Below, piece by piece: positions 1 to 8,053 of a DNA stretch of 33,035 nt. A program made the position numbers and the translations under genes. How positions within the stretch are numbered: the stretch's first letter is position 1; every line of letters begins with the position of its first letter. Source of the DNA: an uncultured Verrucomicrobiota bacterium (GTDB lineage: Bacteria > Verrucomicrobiota > Kiritimatiellia > RFP12 > UBA1067); assembly GCA_937901395.1 (NCBI GenBank), contig CALCDB010000030.1:1-33035 (forward strand), read 5' to 3'. The notes under the pieces are model-generated. The model did not search any database and was not told where the DNA came from. It worked only from the letters and a program-made list of their open reading frames with translations.

Positions 1-2472
1 CTTGATGACCGCGTTCTCGCCCGACTTGGTGACCACCTTCGGCGCGGACAGGAGGTCGGTGTCGCTGCGCTGCGAGAGCATGTGCAGGATCAGCGAGAGA
101 TCCGCCTCGCCGAGGAACGCGTTCACTCTCATGAACTGATCGTTAGTCGATTGCGCCTCGCCCGAAATATGGTTGCCCATCGTTGAAAGAAAACGATTAC
201 CATTAGCATAATCGGAGCTGCCACCAAATGCATTGATGCCGATATTACGCTCGCTGCCACGGCGATTGCGAATCCAGTAATTGCTATCGTAATCCGCGCT
301 GCCTGGGCGATTGTTAAATACCCGCGAACGATTATAACTATCAACGATGCTACGCTGTGTATCCGTTACATCTATGCTCTTGCCATCGTTGACAATCGAG
401 GAGCCACTGCCGCCATATATGCTATTTATATTATCTTGCCCAGTATAATTGTTGCGAACGGTGTTCGAGAACGAACGACTGCCACCCTCCGAGCCCCAGA
501 CGCCATCGCTAATACCAAGCGCTTTACCAAGCGTGTTGCCAAGATTGAGCGAATAGTCGCTGTTAAGAATCCACTCGAAGCCCAACGAATTGAGATCCTC
601 TTGCGTAACTTCTACGAAACGCGTCTCAACTTCGATGAGCGGTGGCTGCGCATCGAGCTCCTCAAGAACCTTCTCAAACTGGGCGAGATTCTCCTCGGTG
701 TTGCGCACGTAAAGTTTACCCAAGGTCTTGATGTGGGTAATCGACGAACCTTCCGGCCAATCCGTAACGCCCATCTGCTTGAAGAATTCCTTCCAATCAC
801 GCTCTTGGCTTTCTTCGCCACTATCATCACGCCTGGAGGAACTGCTACCAAAGCCGCCGCTACTCGAACCACGCATTTCCTTAATCTCACCAGCCGCGGA
901 ATTCACACGCTCGATAAATGCCTCTGGAACATCATACTTACGCGCGACCATATCGCCTATTGACATTCCCTTCGGCATCACCATGATTACTTGCCCCTTG
1001 ATGTAGAACTTATAATCAACTGAATCGCAAACGAGCTTCAATGCTTCATAGAAACTGATGTCGCTCGCAACAATCGTTGGAATTGGGGGCAATCCATTTG
1101 CGGTAGCCAACTCGTCGCCACTGGAGCCAAAGCCTTCGCCAGCCGCATCCTCGGGGTTGGCCTTAAGCGCACCCTGCTCCACCTTGAGCACGAAGTTAAA
1201 CCCACGCTTTTCAATTGGAATATCAGGGCGATCATAATCTCTCGACCACGCACGGAACGAGTCAATGGCCTCGACAATCGTTGCTGGCGGCTTAAATGAT
1301 ATCGTCGGTAAGCGCATCTCTTTCATGCGGCGCTCAATATCCTGCTTCACCGTCAATTCAGGATCATTGCCTACCTGCGTCTTAACCGTCTCATTGCTCT
1401 TCTCGTTAAAGCGCGCTGCATTAACCGCATAGACCGGCCGCCAAGACGCCTCGACATCGGCGATCATGCCGTCGCGGGCCTGCTCGTGTTCCTGTGAATG
1501 AATTAAATCACGCTTCTTCTCAATCGCCTTGCGCAAACGAATTGCATCTTGATTGTAGTTATCCACCGCCAATACTAACTCGCACTCCTCTAATGCATGT
1601 TGCATATCACGAACCGCGAGATACTGGCGGCTACGACGCAAATGCTTGCGAACCTGATCGCGATCGGCTTTGTAGGCAGCATCATTGAATACATGTGACG
1701 GCTCTTCGGAATCTGCATCAGCTAACTTATCTTCGCTCTCGGCATTCCAACGTTCCAAAACACTACGCGCCTTGGGATGACGACGATTAATCGCCTTCTC
1801 CATCAACTCTTTCGCGCGATCAATCCGCCCAAGATCATATTCTTGATACGCCGCACGGTAAAGCGCCTCAGCGATATTAATCTCGCATTCCTTACGATAC
1901 CCCTTGGACTTCGCGCTATCATTGAAAAGCTTAAGCGCGGCACCATAGTGACTTATGGCATCAGCATACTCTTCATTCTGCATCGCCTCACGCGCCAAAG
2001 ATACTTCGCTCACCGCCATCTTATCGCGAGCTTTGCGACGCAACTCTTCAGTAGCGCGAATATTGTCAATCAGCTCTGCATCCGTATTGGCAGCCGGTGT
2101 GGATGCCACTACTGGCGTCGGCTCGGCTACCGGCGTTGGCGTTGGCTCCGCGACTACGACTGGTGTTGGCGCCGGTTCCGCGACCACGACTGGCGTTGGC
2201 GCTGGCTCCGCGACCACTACTGGCGTCGGCTCGGCTACTGGCGTTGGCGCCGGCTCCGCGACTACGACTGGTGTCGGCTCGGCTACTGGCATTGGTGTCG
2301 GCTCCGCGACTGGCGCCGATGCAGGCGTAGCAGCTGCTGGCGCCGCCTCCGCATCAAGCCGCTCCAAAAGACTTGTGAGCTCTGTCATATCATCCTGCGC
2401 GCCGACAAAACTGCCGACGGACACCACAGCAATCGCCGCACCAAGAGCGATAATCTTATTTTTATTCATCAT
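1..2472 (-). CDS. Secretin of type IV pilus-like system (Amuc_1098-like), 3' end cut by window edge
   Basis: Outer-membrane secretin that would form the gated channel of a type IV pilus or type II-like machine. Translating 2472 down to 1 gives 824 uninterrupted codons, with no stop before the edge. The order is: signal peptide (about residues 1-23, ending near FVGAQ), a Pro/Val/Ala/Glu repeat (55-122), an alpha-helical TPR-like region (about 130-300), periplasmic N-type domains, a Ser/Gly-rich loop, and the start of the secretin core. The last visible residues, LLSAPKVVTKSG, are the conserved secretin core motif. The remaining core and C-terminus lie outside the window. The start is one of two adjacent ATGs (2472 or 2469) behind AAGGAG at 2491-2486. 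It is the last visible gene of the pilus-like cluster and has its own promoter. Family is well supported by the core motif; the Amuc_1098 label rests mainly on gene order. Codon use changes sharply at about position 126. Confidence 0.9.
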   Translation of the reverse strand, partial: MMNKNKIIALGAAIAVVSVGSFVGAQDDMTELTSLLERLDAEAAPAAATPASAPVAEPTPMPVAEPTPVVVAEPAPTPVAEPTPVVVAEPAPTPVVVAEPAPTPVVVAEPTPTPVAEPTPVVASTPAANTDAELIDNIRATEELRRKARDKMAVSEVSLAREAMQNEEYADAISHYGAALKLFNDSAKSKGYRKECEINIAEALYRAAYQEYDLGRIDRAKELMEKAINRRHPKARSVLERWNAESEDKLADADSEEPSHVFNDAAYKADRDQVRKHLRRSRQYLAVRDMQHALEECELVLAVDNYNQDAIRLRKAIEKKRDLIHSQEHEQARDGMIADVEASWRPVYAVNAARFNEKSNETVKTQVGNDPELTVKQDIERRMKEMRLPTISFKPPATIVEAIDSFRAWSRDYDRPDIPIEKRGFNFVLKVEQGALKANPEDAAGEGFGSSGDELATANGLPPIPTIVASDISFYEALKLVCDSVDYKFYIKGQVIMVMPKGMSIGDMVARKYDVPEAFIERVNSAAGEIKEMRGSSSGGFGSSSSRRDDSGEESQERDWKEFFKQMGVTDWPEGSSITHIKTLGKLYVRNTEENLAQFEKVLEELDAQPPLIEVETRFVEVTQEDLNSLGFEWILNSDYSLNLGNTLGKALGISDGVWGSEGGSRSFSNTVRNNYTGQDNINSIYGGSGSSIVNDGKSIDVTDTQRSIVDSYNRSRVFNNRPGSADYDSNYWIRNRRGSERNIGINAFGGSSDYANGNRFLSTMGNHISGEAQSTNDQFMRVNAFLGEADLSLILHMLSQRSDTDLLSAPKVVTKSGENAVIK
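2107..2310 (-). repeat. Eight-copy VAEP tandem repeat inside the secretin gene
   Basis: Translated on the minus strand, this stretch is eight consecutive units that each begin VAEP and are 8 or 10 residues long (variants VAEPTPVV, VAEPAPTP, VAEPAPTPVV, VAEPTPMP). It totals 68 residues (secretin residues 55-122). Unit lengths are 24 or 30 bases, so gain or loss of a unit keeps the frame. It lies just after the signal peptide and before the helical region, so it is probably an extended periplasmic linker. Confidence 0.9.
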
Positions 2473-2503
2473 ACTGAACCGCCTTCTCCTTGATTCGTTT
2501 GTA

Positions 2504-2532
2504 ATTATACTAAAATTTTGTTTATGGTTCAA
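2504..2532 (-). promoter_or_regulatory. Sigma70-type promoter for the secretin gene
   Basis: On the minus strand TTGAAC (2532-2527) is followed by a 17-base spacer and a perfect TATAAT (2509-2504). Transcription would start near 2497, about 25 bases before the secretin ATG, leaving room for the AAGGAG site at 2491-2486. The -35 box overlaps the last codons and stop of the preceding gene. The 49-base gap 2473-2521 is the widest between genes in the window, which fits a promoter there. The -10 match and spacing are good; the -35 matches the consensus at four of six bases. Confidence 0.6.
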
Positions 2533-3652
2533 GTGCATCAAGCACATGTTTCTTTCCGGAGAGAGAATTCTCCAATGTTACCTTCACCTTATTGTTGTCG
2601 TCGGTAACATCCAAAACCTTGTACTTTTCTCCACTCAAATTAAGCTCATCTCCCTTGACCACATTGAAGGTCTTAATCTCGCCACGATTATAGATAAGAG
2701 TAACTTGCTTATCAATGGCAATCGGCTTGGCCTTAAGGTTTTTCCTCAAATTATCTCCGCAGGAGAGTTTGAATTCAAAACCATCTATCTTGCGAGATAA
2801 GGTCGCCTCGAATATCTCCTTGCGAATTGGCATTCCGCCAGGAACCTCCTCCATCACTTCGCCACGCTTACAGGCCTTGAGTATGTAGCCACTGTTAGCG
2901 ATATCTTCGCCAAGCTGTGCCGTAATCTTGAGCCCGCGCGTTCCATAGGCCTTCTCCGTGACCTTACTGGCATCAAAGAACTCACAGCGCCAATCATTGC
3001 GCCCTATTATCTCCGTAGCGTTGACAAAGATAAATGGCAGATAGGTTTGCTTAAGCGGCAATTGGATAGAAATCGAATCAAGATAATCGGGATGATCTTT
3101 CGCGTCAGTCGGATTCGTCTTCGCCTTATATTCCTCAAAATTGGTAAAACCATCGTTATCGCTATCTTTTTCCGCATCGCTTGGATCGTTCATATTAAGG
3201 CCATAGCGTTTTTCCCATTCATCCGGCATACCATCCCCATCGGCATCAATGACCACAATTTGCTCCGCCTCTTGCTTTGCTCCGCAATACGGGCACGTAG
3301 GAAACTTCTTAATATTACCCGAGATGACCTTCTTGCAGCCCTTGCAAATCAATCTACGCTCGCTCGCCAAGAAGTTCTCTCCCTTCTCTGGAAGTTCACT
3401 GATAAGCGTAGGATTACGAGCCGATTTCGCCGCTCTTACATATTCACCGATATCAATGGCCTCTACTCCATTTTTACTGGGCTTTGCCTGCTCAACGCTC
3501 GCTTCAGCTTCACGAACCTCATCATCCTTGCTGATACCAAGCGTCATTACATAGCAAATGATACCGACGATCATCGCCACGAATCCAATGGCGGCGATGA
3601 GCCAATCATAATGCGCGACAATAAAATTCTTTTTCCCAGTACGAGATATCAT
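2522..3652 (-). CDS. Amuc_1099-like pilus-system membrane protein with zinc ribbon and calcium-binding motifs
   Basis: 376-residue inner-membrane protein of the pilus-like cluster. It has a short N-terminal tail, one membrane segment at about residues 17-38, and a large domain predicted to face the periplasm. A four-cysteine zinc-ribbon pattern is visible (CKGC at 103-106 and CPYC at 120-123). Two calcium-type acidic loops follow: DADGDGMPDEWE at 136-147 and DSDNDGFTNFEEY at 163-175. The C-terminal half is probably beta-rich, with no motif I recognise. It overlaps the preceding gene by four bases (ATGA) and sits between the Amuc_1100-like gene and the secretin. By analogy with clusters of this layout it probably links inner-membrane components to the secretin. 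Its precise role is not known to me, and the family label is based on position and overall architecture. Confidence 0.8.
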   Translation of the reverse strand: MISRTGKKNFIVAHYDWLIAAIGFVAMIVGIICYVMTLGISKDDEVREAEASVEQAKPSKNGVEAIDIGEYVRAAKSARNPTLISELPEKGENFLASERRLICKGCKKVISGNIKKFPTCPYCGAKQEAEQIVVIDADGDGMPDEWEKRYGLNMNDPSDAEKDSDNDGFTNFEEYKAKTNPTDAKDHPDYLDSISIQLPLKQTYLPFIFVNATEIIGRNDWRCEFFDASKVTEKAYGTRGLKITAQLGEDIANSGYILKACKRGEVMEEVPGGMPIRKEIFEATLSRKIDGFEFKLSCGDNLRKNLKAKPIAIDKQVTLIYNRGEIKTFNVVKGDELNLSGEKYKVLDVTDDNNKVKVTLENSLSGKKHVLDALEP

Positions 3653-4695
3653 TTCCTTGTACCTCCATTTTTCGTATCAACATCCTTGACTGGCAACTTG
3701 GAACGAAAATCATATACGGTAACCATCAAATCAACATTAAACGGATCGCCAGCCTGAGGATCGGTAACTATGCCTCCAGCGTTCTCCGCCTCCTCTTCAA
3801 TAGCAGCTAACTCTTGCAAATTACCACGCCGCCGCCTTCCGCCAGCTTGCTTCGCCGCGCGCTTCTCCTCGTTCTCCTCCAGCGCTTCAGTAATCGGATC
3901 GGTGCTACGAGAGATGTAGAAATCGTCCACCACTACATAACGCTTAGCCGTAGCCAATGCGTTTAGCGACTTCACGAAACCCGCGGACCGAGTGGTGAAG
4001 CTAAACACATAAGAGACTGCATCAGCTGGAGATTCTACCTTGGCGTTTTTGCCTTTGTTGCGATTTCCATTATTACGATTTCTATTGGAATCTGCCGCTT
4101 CTTCCTTATGCACTACCTTGATATTGGTAAGTTCGGCAATGCCGCTTTCCGAAAGAATCCTTACGATCGTAGAAATGTCATACCACTGACGTTGAAGCGC
4201 GGCTTTTGCCTCCGCCTCATCACCAGGCATCTTGCCTCCTGCGATGTAATCCTTAAAATCATCACCAAATGCAAAATCCGGCTTGGCTAACATCCCTCCA
4301 ACCGAACCAGGAAGTTTCTTAAGCTCATTCGCTTCGTCACGCATTCTCGCCTTGAGACTTGGAGCGCTCTCGGCTGCATCAAAAACAACATCTCCAATCG
4401 AAGCAAGCTGAAGGGCATCTTGTGTCCATGAAACTACCATCTCTCGGTTTGAAACAATCGTATTTACACTCGCGTTACACGGATAAATACCGCCCTTGCC
4501 GCCACGCGAGAGTGTGCGGGCCTCTTCCAATACCGATTCAAAGCCCTCTATCGGAGCTTCATCATCTGAACCCTCGGTGCCTTCAATGGCCGCCGTTTTC
4601 GCGGAATACGACAACCACGCAAACACCGCCGCAGCCAACACGATTACGGCACAAGCCCCGCCAGTCGCCGCTAATGTCATTTTTGTCTTATTCAT
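3649..4695 (-). CDS. Amuc_1100-like pilus-associated membrane protein (PilO-position)
   Basis: 348-residue protein with a single N-terminal membrane segment (about residues 8-28, AATGGACAVIVLAAAVFAWL), then a helical region and an alpha/beta periplasmic domain. This is the layout of PilO-type proteins and of Amuc_1100 from Akkermansia, which occupies the same place next to PilM. An Asn/Arg/Lys-rich loop at about 202-219 (NRNRNNGNRNKGK) interrupts the domain, and a GGRRRRGN patch follows near the C-terminus. Start and stop overlap both neighbours by four bases (ATGA at each junction), indicating translational coupling. Amuc_1100 itself is known as an outer-surface protein that signals through host TLR2. 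Whether this relative does so cannot be judged from sequence. Family assignment rests on gene order, length and topology more than on a diagnostic motif. Confidence 0.75.
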   Translation of the reverse strand: MNKTKMTLAATGGACAVIVLAAAVFAWLSYSAKTAAIEGTEGSDDEAPIEGFESVLEEARTLSRGGKGGIYPCNASVNTIVSNREMVVSWTQDALQLASIGDVVFDAAESAPSLKARMRDEANELKKLPGSVGGMLAKPDFAFGDDFKDYIAGGKMPGDEAEAKAALQRQWYDISTIVRILSESGIAELTNIKVVHKEEAADSNRNRNNGNRNKGKNAKVESPADAVSYVFSFTTRSAGFVKSLNALATAKRYVVVDDFYISRSTDPITEALEENEEKRAAKQAGGRRRRGNLQELAAIEEEAENAGGIVTDPQAGDPFNVDLMVTVYDFRSKLPVKDVDTKNGGTRK

Positions 4696-6302
4696 TTGAA
4701 CTTAAACTCCACCGTAAATTGTCTCACCTTGTTCTTATCATCCTTGCCAATTTCAATCATGCCATTAACATTGACCTTGGTCGCAGGATCAACCACCTCG
4801 CTATGAGCAATCTTATCCGCAACGAGTTCGCCGACCGGCTTGCCATCACCGCTGCGATCTAACCAATAGCGGAAGGTGATACCATTCGCATCGCGTTTCT
4901 CAATCCACATTCCACATTTGGCTACCATCGCATTACGAATAACATTGATACGCTGAACAGCGGCAACGCGCGATTCCAATAATCTTTGCAACGCCCCTGC
5001 GCTATCTTTCGCGGCTTGTAAATCCTTTTCTGCGGACTTTATCTTCGCATCAAACTTTTTGAGCGAATCGCGCTTGACCATAACCGCGTCACGCTGTGCT
5101 TCAATAATTGCCGCATCATTGCGGAAGCCAAGGCCAACTAACACCAACGCCATTGATAGCATTGCTCCGCCAGCTATCAAAAACGGTATACGCGCCTTTT
5201 CCGCTCGAGCCTCAACAAGCGAAGGCGGTAATAAGTTTATGGCGAAGTGAGCGCTTCCCGTAGCATGCAACGCAAGTCCAATGGTCGTTGATATCAAAGC
5301 GCCATCGTTTTCAAGCGCCGTCGCATCGACCTTTGGACCAATCTCAACAAAACCAAAGGGATTAAAATATTCAACAGCTATATTAAGCGACTCTTGGAAG
5401 AATGTATCAATCTGCGGCAACAATGCCGTTCCGCCAGTGAGATATAACTTAGTTGGTGTCCCACCATGTTGTTGCCCGCGATAGAAATTAATCGAGCGGG
5501 AAATCTCAGCATGCAAACGCGTCAAGACTGTGCGACATACCTTCGCAATACTGTCGGCTACTGCGTCCTCATCCTCAGTAACCCCGCCCATCGATACATA
5601 ACCCTTTTCGCGCTTGAGAGATTCCGCTTCCTCTAATGAGCAACCAAGAGCAGTGGCAATTTCCTTAGTAATGTTATTACCGGCAACAGGAATTGATCGA
5701 TTATAAATCTTATCGCCATCAACAATCACTAATGATGTCGTCTTCGCTCCAATGTCAAGCAACACCACGCATTCGCCCTCGGCAACATTGTTATGGCGAA
5801 TTACATTAATAAGTGCAATCGGAGCTACATCAACAATCTCTGGCTCAAACCCGGCGGATATAACCGCAGAAGTAAGCGTTTCAATCTGATCTATCTTCGC
5901 CGCTACAATCGCTACCTGCTTATCACCGCTTTCGGTATCGCCTAAAATCTGGCGATCGCAAACCATCTCGTCTATCGGGAATGGGACATTTTGCTCAATC
6001 TCAAACCGAATGGTCTGCTCGAACTTATCAGCCCCGCCAGCCATTGGAATCGCCACAAAACGAGGAAACACCATTTGGCCAGAAACCGACATCGTAACCT
6101 TACCAGGATGAATGCCCTTTTCACGCACAATCTCAAGTAATGCAGGCGTGAGAATCGTCTCTGCATTGCCACCATCCAACGGTGCGGATAATGCAGCCGT
6201 CCCGTAATTTACAAGTGTAAGCGCATTGCGAGCGCCAAGCTCATATTCGGCAAGCTCTACATTTGCCGCGCCAATATTAAGCGTTAGAAATTTCTTACTC
6301 AT
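4692..6302 (-). CDS. pilM: PilM-type actin-like ATPase fused to a PilN-like membrane domain (Amuc_1101-like)
   Basis: 536 residues, longer than the usual PilM of about 350. Residues 1 to about 365 are PilM: an actin-fold start (LTLNIGAANVELAEY), the nucleotide-site loop VVLLDIGAKTTSLVIVDG, the stretch IPVAGNNITKEIA followed by LEEAESLKREKG, and a second glycine loop (LYLTGGTALLPQID). A membrane segment follows at about 370-392 (IPFLIAGGAMLSMALVLVGL), then a coiled coil rich in Lys, Asp and Ala, and a small C-terminal domain. That second half matches the topology of PilN, so this looks like a natural PilM-PilN fusion on one chain. PilM binds ATP in the cytoplasm and couples to PilN and PilO at the inner membrane. 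The start codon overlaps the previous stop by one base (TAATG). Confidence 0.9.
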   Translation of the reverse strand: MSKKFLTLNIGAANVELAEYELGARNALTLVNYGTAALSAPLDGGNAETILTPALLEIVREKGIHPGKVTMSVSGQMVFPRFVAIPMAGGADKFEQTIRFEIEQNVPFPIDEMVCDRQILGDTESGDKQVAIVAAKIDQIETLTSAVISAGFEPEIVDVAPIALINVIRHNNVAEGECVVLLDIGAKTTSLVIVDGDKIYNRSIPVAGNNITKEIATALGCSLEEAESLKREKGYVSMGGVTEDEDAVADSIAKVCRTVLTRLHAEISRSINFYRGQQHGGTPTKLYLTGGTALLPQIDTFFQESLNIAVEYFNPFGFVEIGPKVDATALENDGALISTTIGLALHATGSAHFAINLLPPSLVEARAEKARIPFLIAGGAMLSMALVLVGLGFRNDAAIIEAQRDAVMVKRDSLKKFDAKIKSAEKDLQAAKDSAGALQRLLESRVAAVQRINVIRNAMVAKCGMWIEKRDANGITFRYWLDRSGDGKPVGELVADKIAHSEVVDPATKVNVNGMIEIGKDDKNKVRQFTVEFKFK

Positions 6303-7030
6303 TACTGCACCACCAACTCATAATCATCTGGATTAACCTGTGCCCAAATTGTCTTCGACCGATCCTGAAGACCTTGACGACGCTCCACATAGAGAAGATC
6401 ACCCTTGTATTGTGCATTCATTACCTTGTCATCTTCCCAGAACTTATATCCCTTCTCCTTGCCTTTGAACACCCCCGCCTGTGGACCCGTAGCGATAGTA
6501 TCACCGGCTAAAATATCGCCATTCTGATTCGAGACAACAATGCCAACGGCTACTGGCTCTCCATAACGCTCCGCGTAAGATGGGTGCAAACAAACCGAAG
6601 CAGCATGCGAACCGCGAGGAATATTTGCATATGTCGTTGATGTCGTAAAGTATGAATATGGCGAAAGTTTGGAAGCATCCTCCTTGTCCTTATTCAATGC
6701 CTTGCTTGTATCCAATACTACATGCCATGTAAAGGTAAGTTGATCAAGACATTTTGCATAAGTCGTGTATTTCGTCTCCAAAACAATCCATTGGCGCGGC
6801 TTCGTCGCACAACGCCCAATTGTAGAAACATCACTGATGGATGGCGCCTTGAGAAATGTCTGCCGCCCAAGCTTTGGATACAACTCTATATCAACGCGCG
6901 CCTTGATTCCTTCGGTTTCTGGGCCATCTATATTGCCTGGCATCGCCTTAACTTCAGTTCTATGCGCCCCACCAGCTGCAAACACTGCGGAAGAGGCTAC
7001 AACCACTATCAAAAATATCAGTCTTTTCAT
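6302..7030 (-). CDS. Amuc_1102-like secreted protein at the head of the pilus-like cluster
   Basis: 242-residue exported protein. The first 18-20 residues form a signal peptide (MKRLIFLIVVVASSAVFA, cleavage near VFA/A). The mature part appears mostly beta-structured and contains three cysteines (in GRCATKP, AKCLDQL and SVCLHPS). I recognise no catalytic motif. Its position directly before the PilM-PilN fusion is the position of Amuc_1102 in Akkermansia, and the length is comparable, hence the label. A ribosome-binding site AAAGGAA lies about 8 bases before the ATG. It follows the isomerase gene by 26 bases and its stop codon shares one base with the pilM start. Function in the system is unknown; a periplasmic or surface accessory role is the likeliest reading. 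Confidence 0.7.
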   Translation of the reverse strand: MKRLIFLIVVVASSAVFAAGGAHRTEVKAMPGNIDGPETEGIKARVDIELYPKLGRQTFLKAPSISDVSTIGRCATKPRQWIVLETKYTTYAKCLDQLTFTWHVVLDTSKALNKDKEDASKLSPYSYFTTSTTYANIPRGSHAASVCLHPSYAERYGEPVAVGIVVSNQNGDILAGDTIATGPQAGVFKGKEKGYKFWEDDKVMNAQYKGDLLYVERRQGLQDRSKTIWAQVNPDDYELVVQ

Positions 7031-7056
7031 TTACATGTTCCTTTCTCTAATATTGA

Positions 7057-8046
7057 TTAAAGCACTTTCATTTTGGGGAGATCTTGAATATCAACCAAAC
7101 CTACGACCTTATTATTATGATCACATACGGGCAAGTCATCAATCCGCTTCTTTTCGAATATTTTCAAGAGCTCAGCCGCATATGCATCATCATGCACAAA
7201 TAACGGATGCACCGTCATATATTCCTCAACCGCGGAAGTAAGCACATGGTTATAATCCTTGGCACTTGTAAGAATCCTTCGGAAATCTCCATCCGTAAAA
7301 ATGCCAAGCAACTTGCCATTACTATCCACGACAACTGCGCTACCGCCCTTCGATTGCGTCATTGCCAGCGCTGCATCCATAACTGAAACTGACGGATTGA
7401 TAAGTGCAAGACGATTACCAGTACGCATGATGTCGGAGACTTTGAGCACTAATGCACGGCCAATCGCGCCCGCTGGATGATTCGCCGCGTACTCTTCAAT
7501 AGAGAACTTACGCGCGTCTATCATCACCATTGCTAACGCATCGCCCATTGCTAATGTCGCAGTAACCGAATTCGTTGGCGCCATACCAAATGGACACGCC
7601 TCCTTGCCGCATGGTATCTCAATATGAATATCAGATAATTTCGCCAACGTTGACTCTGCCTTGCCAGTAAGCGAAATCACCTTAAGACCATGGCGACGAA
7701 TCGCCGGTATAAGCCGCAACACTTCATCGGATTCACCACTAAATGAAAGTGCCACCAATACATCGCGAGATGATACCATACCCAAGTCACCATGCATTGC
7801 CTGCACAGGATTAAGCACTATCGAGCGGGTTCCCGTTGAGGCGAAAATCGCACTCATTTTTTCCGCTACATGCAAATTCTTACCAACGCCGGTAACTACT
7901 ACAATGCCATCGGATGAAATAGTAGAAAGAAGCAACTTAATCGCATCGGTAAATGAATTGCCAAGCGAATCACGGGTGCGCCTCAAACCTTCGATTTCCA
8001 CATCGAAGACCTCACGAGCGCGAATAAGTTGCTTTTCTTTCGTCAT
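7057..8046 (-). CDS. kdsD: Arabinose-5-phosphate isomerase, KpsF/GutQ/KdsD family (SIS plus CBS pair)
   Basis: Interconverts ribulose 5-phosphate and arabinose 5-phosphate, the first committed step to Kdo of lipopolysaccharide. From the chosen start the protein is 329 residues, the usual family length. An N-terminal SIS domain carries the sugar-phosphate loop GVGKN, then ASTGT, MHGDLGMV, SFSGESDE, the family signature EACPFGMAPTNS, and NHPAGAIG, whose histidine corresponds to the catalytic His of E. coli KdsD. Two CBS domains follow (VSDIMRTGNR, GIFTDGDFRR, VEEYMTVHP, DLPVCDH). Translation could begin at 8100, but that overlaps pta by 47 bases and adds an unconserved tail. ATG at 8046 has AGGAAG about 5 bases upstream and lies 7 bases after the pta stop. 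The usual GKSG loop reads GKNL here. Confidence 0.93.
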   Translation of the reverse strand: MTKEKQLIRAREVFDVEIEGLRRTRDSLGNSFTDAIKLLLSTISSDGIVVVTGVGKNLHVAEKMSAIFASTGTRSIVLNPVQAMHGDLGMVSSRDVLVALSFSGESDEVLRLIPAIRRHGLKVISLTGKAESTLAKLSDIHIEIPCGKEACPFGMAPTNSVTATLAMGDALAMVMIDARKFSIEEYAANHPAGAIGRALVLKVSDIMRTGNRLALINPSVSVMDAALAMTQSKGGSAVVVDSNGKLLGIFTDGDFRRILTSAKDYNHVLTSAVEEYMTVHPLFVHDDAYAAELLKIFEKKRIDDLPVCDHNNKVVGLVDIQDLPKMKVL

Positions 8047-8053
8047 TTGCTTC

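Noticed and set aside
2097..2330. CRISPR-like or other direct repeat array
   Set aside because: The units are adjacent, of two in-frame lengths, and encode VAEP repeats in a secretin, with no spacers.
1955..2800. Plus-strand open frame of 281 codons with Gly/Val/Ser/Ala repeats
   Set aside because: It is the antisense reading of the secretin VAEP repeat and neighbouring genes, has no signal for translation, and runs across two well-supported minus-strand genes.
7031..7056. Promoter or terminator in the gap before the Amuc_1102-like gene
   Set aside because: The 26 bases contain a ribosome-binding site but no convincing -10/-35 pair and no stem-loop followed by a T run.
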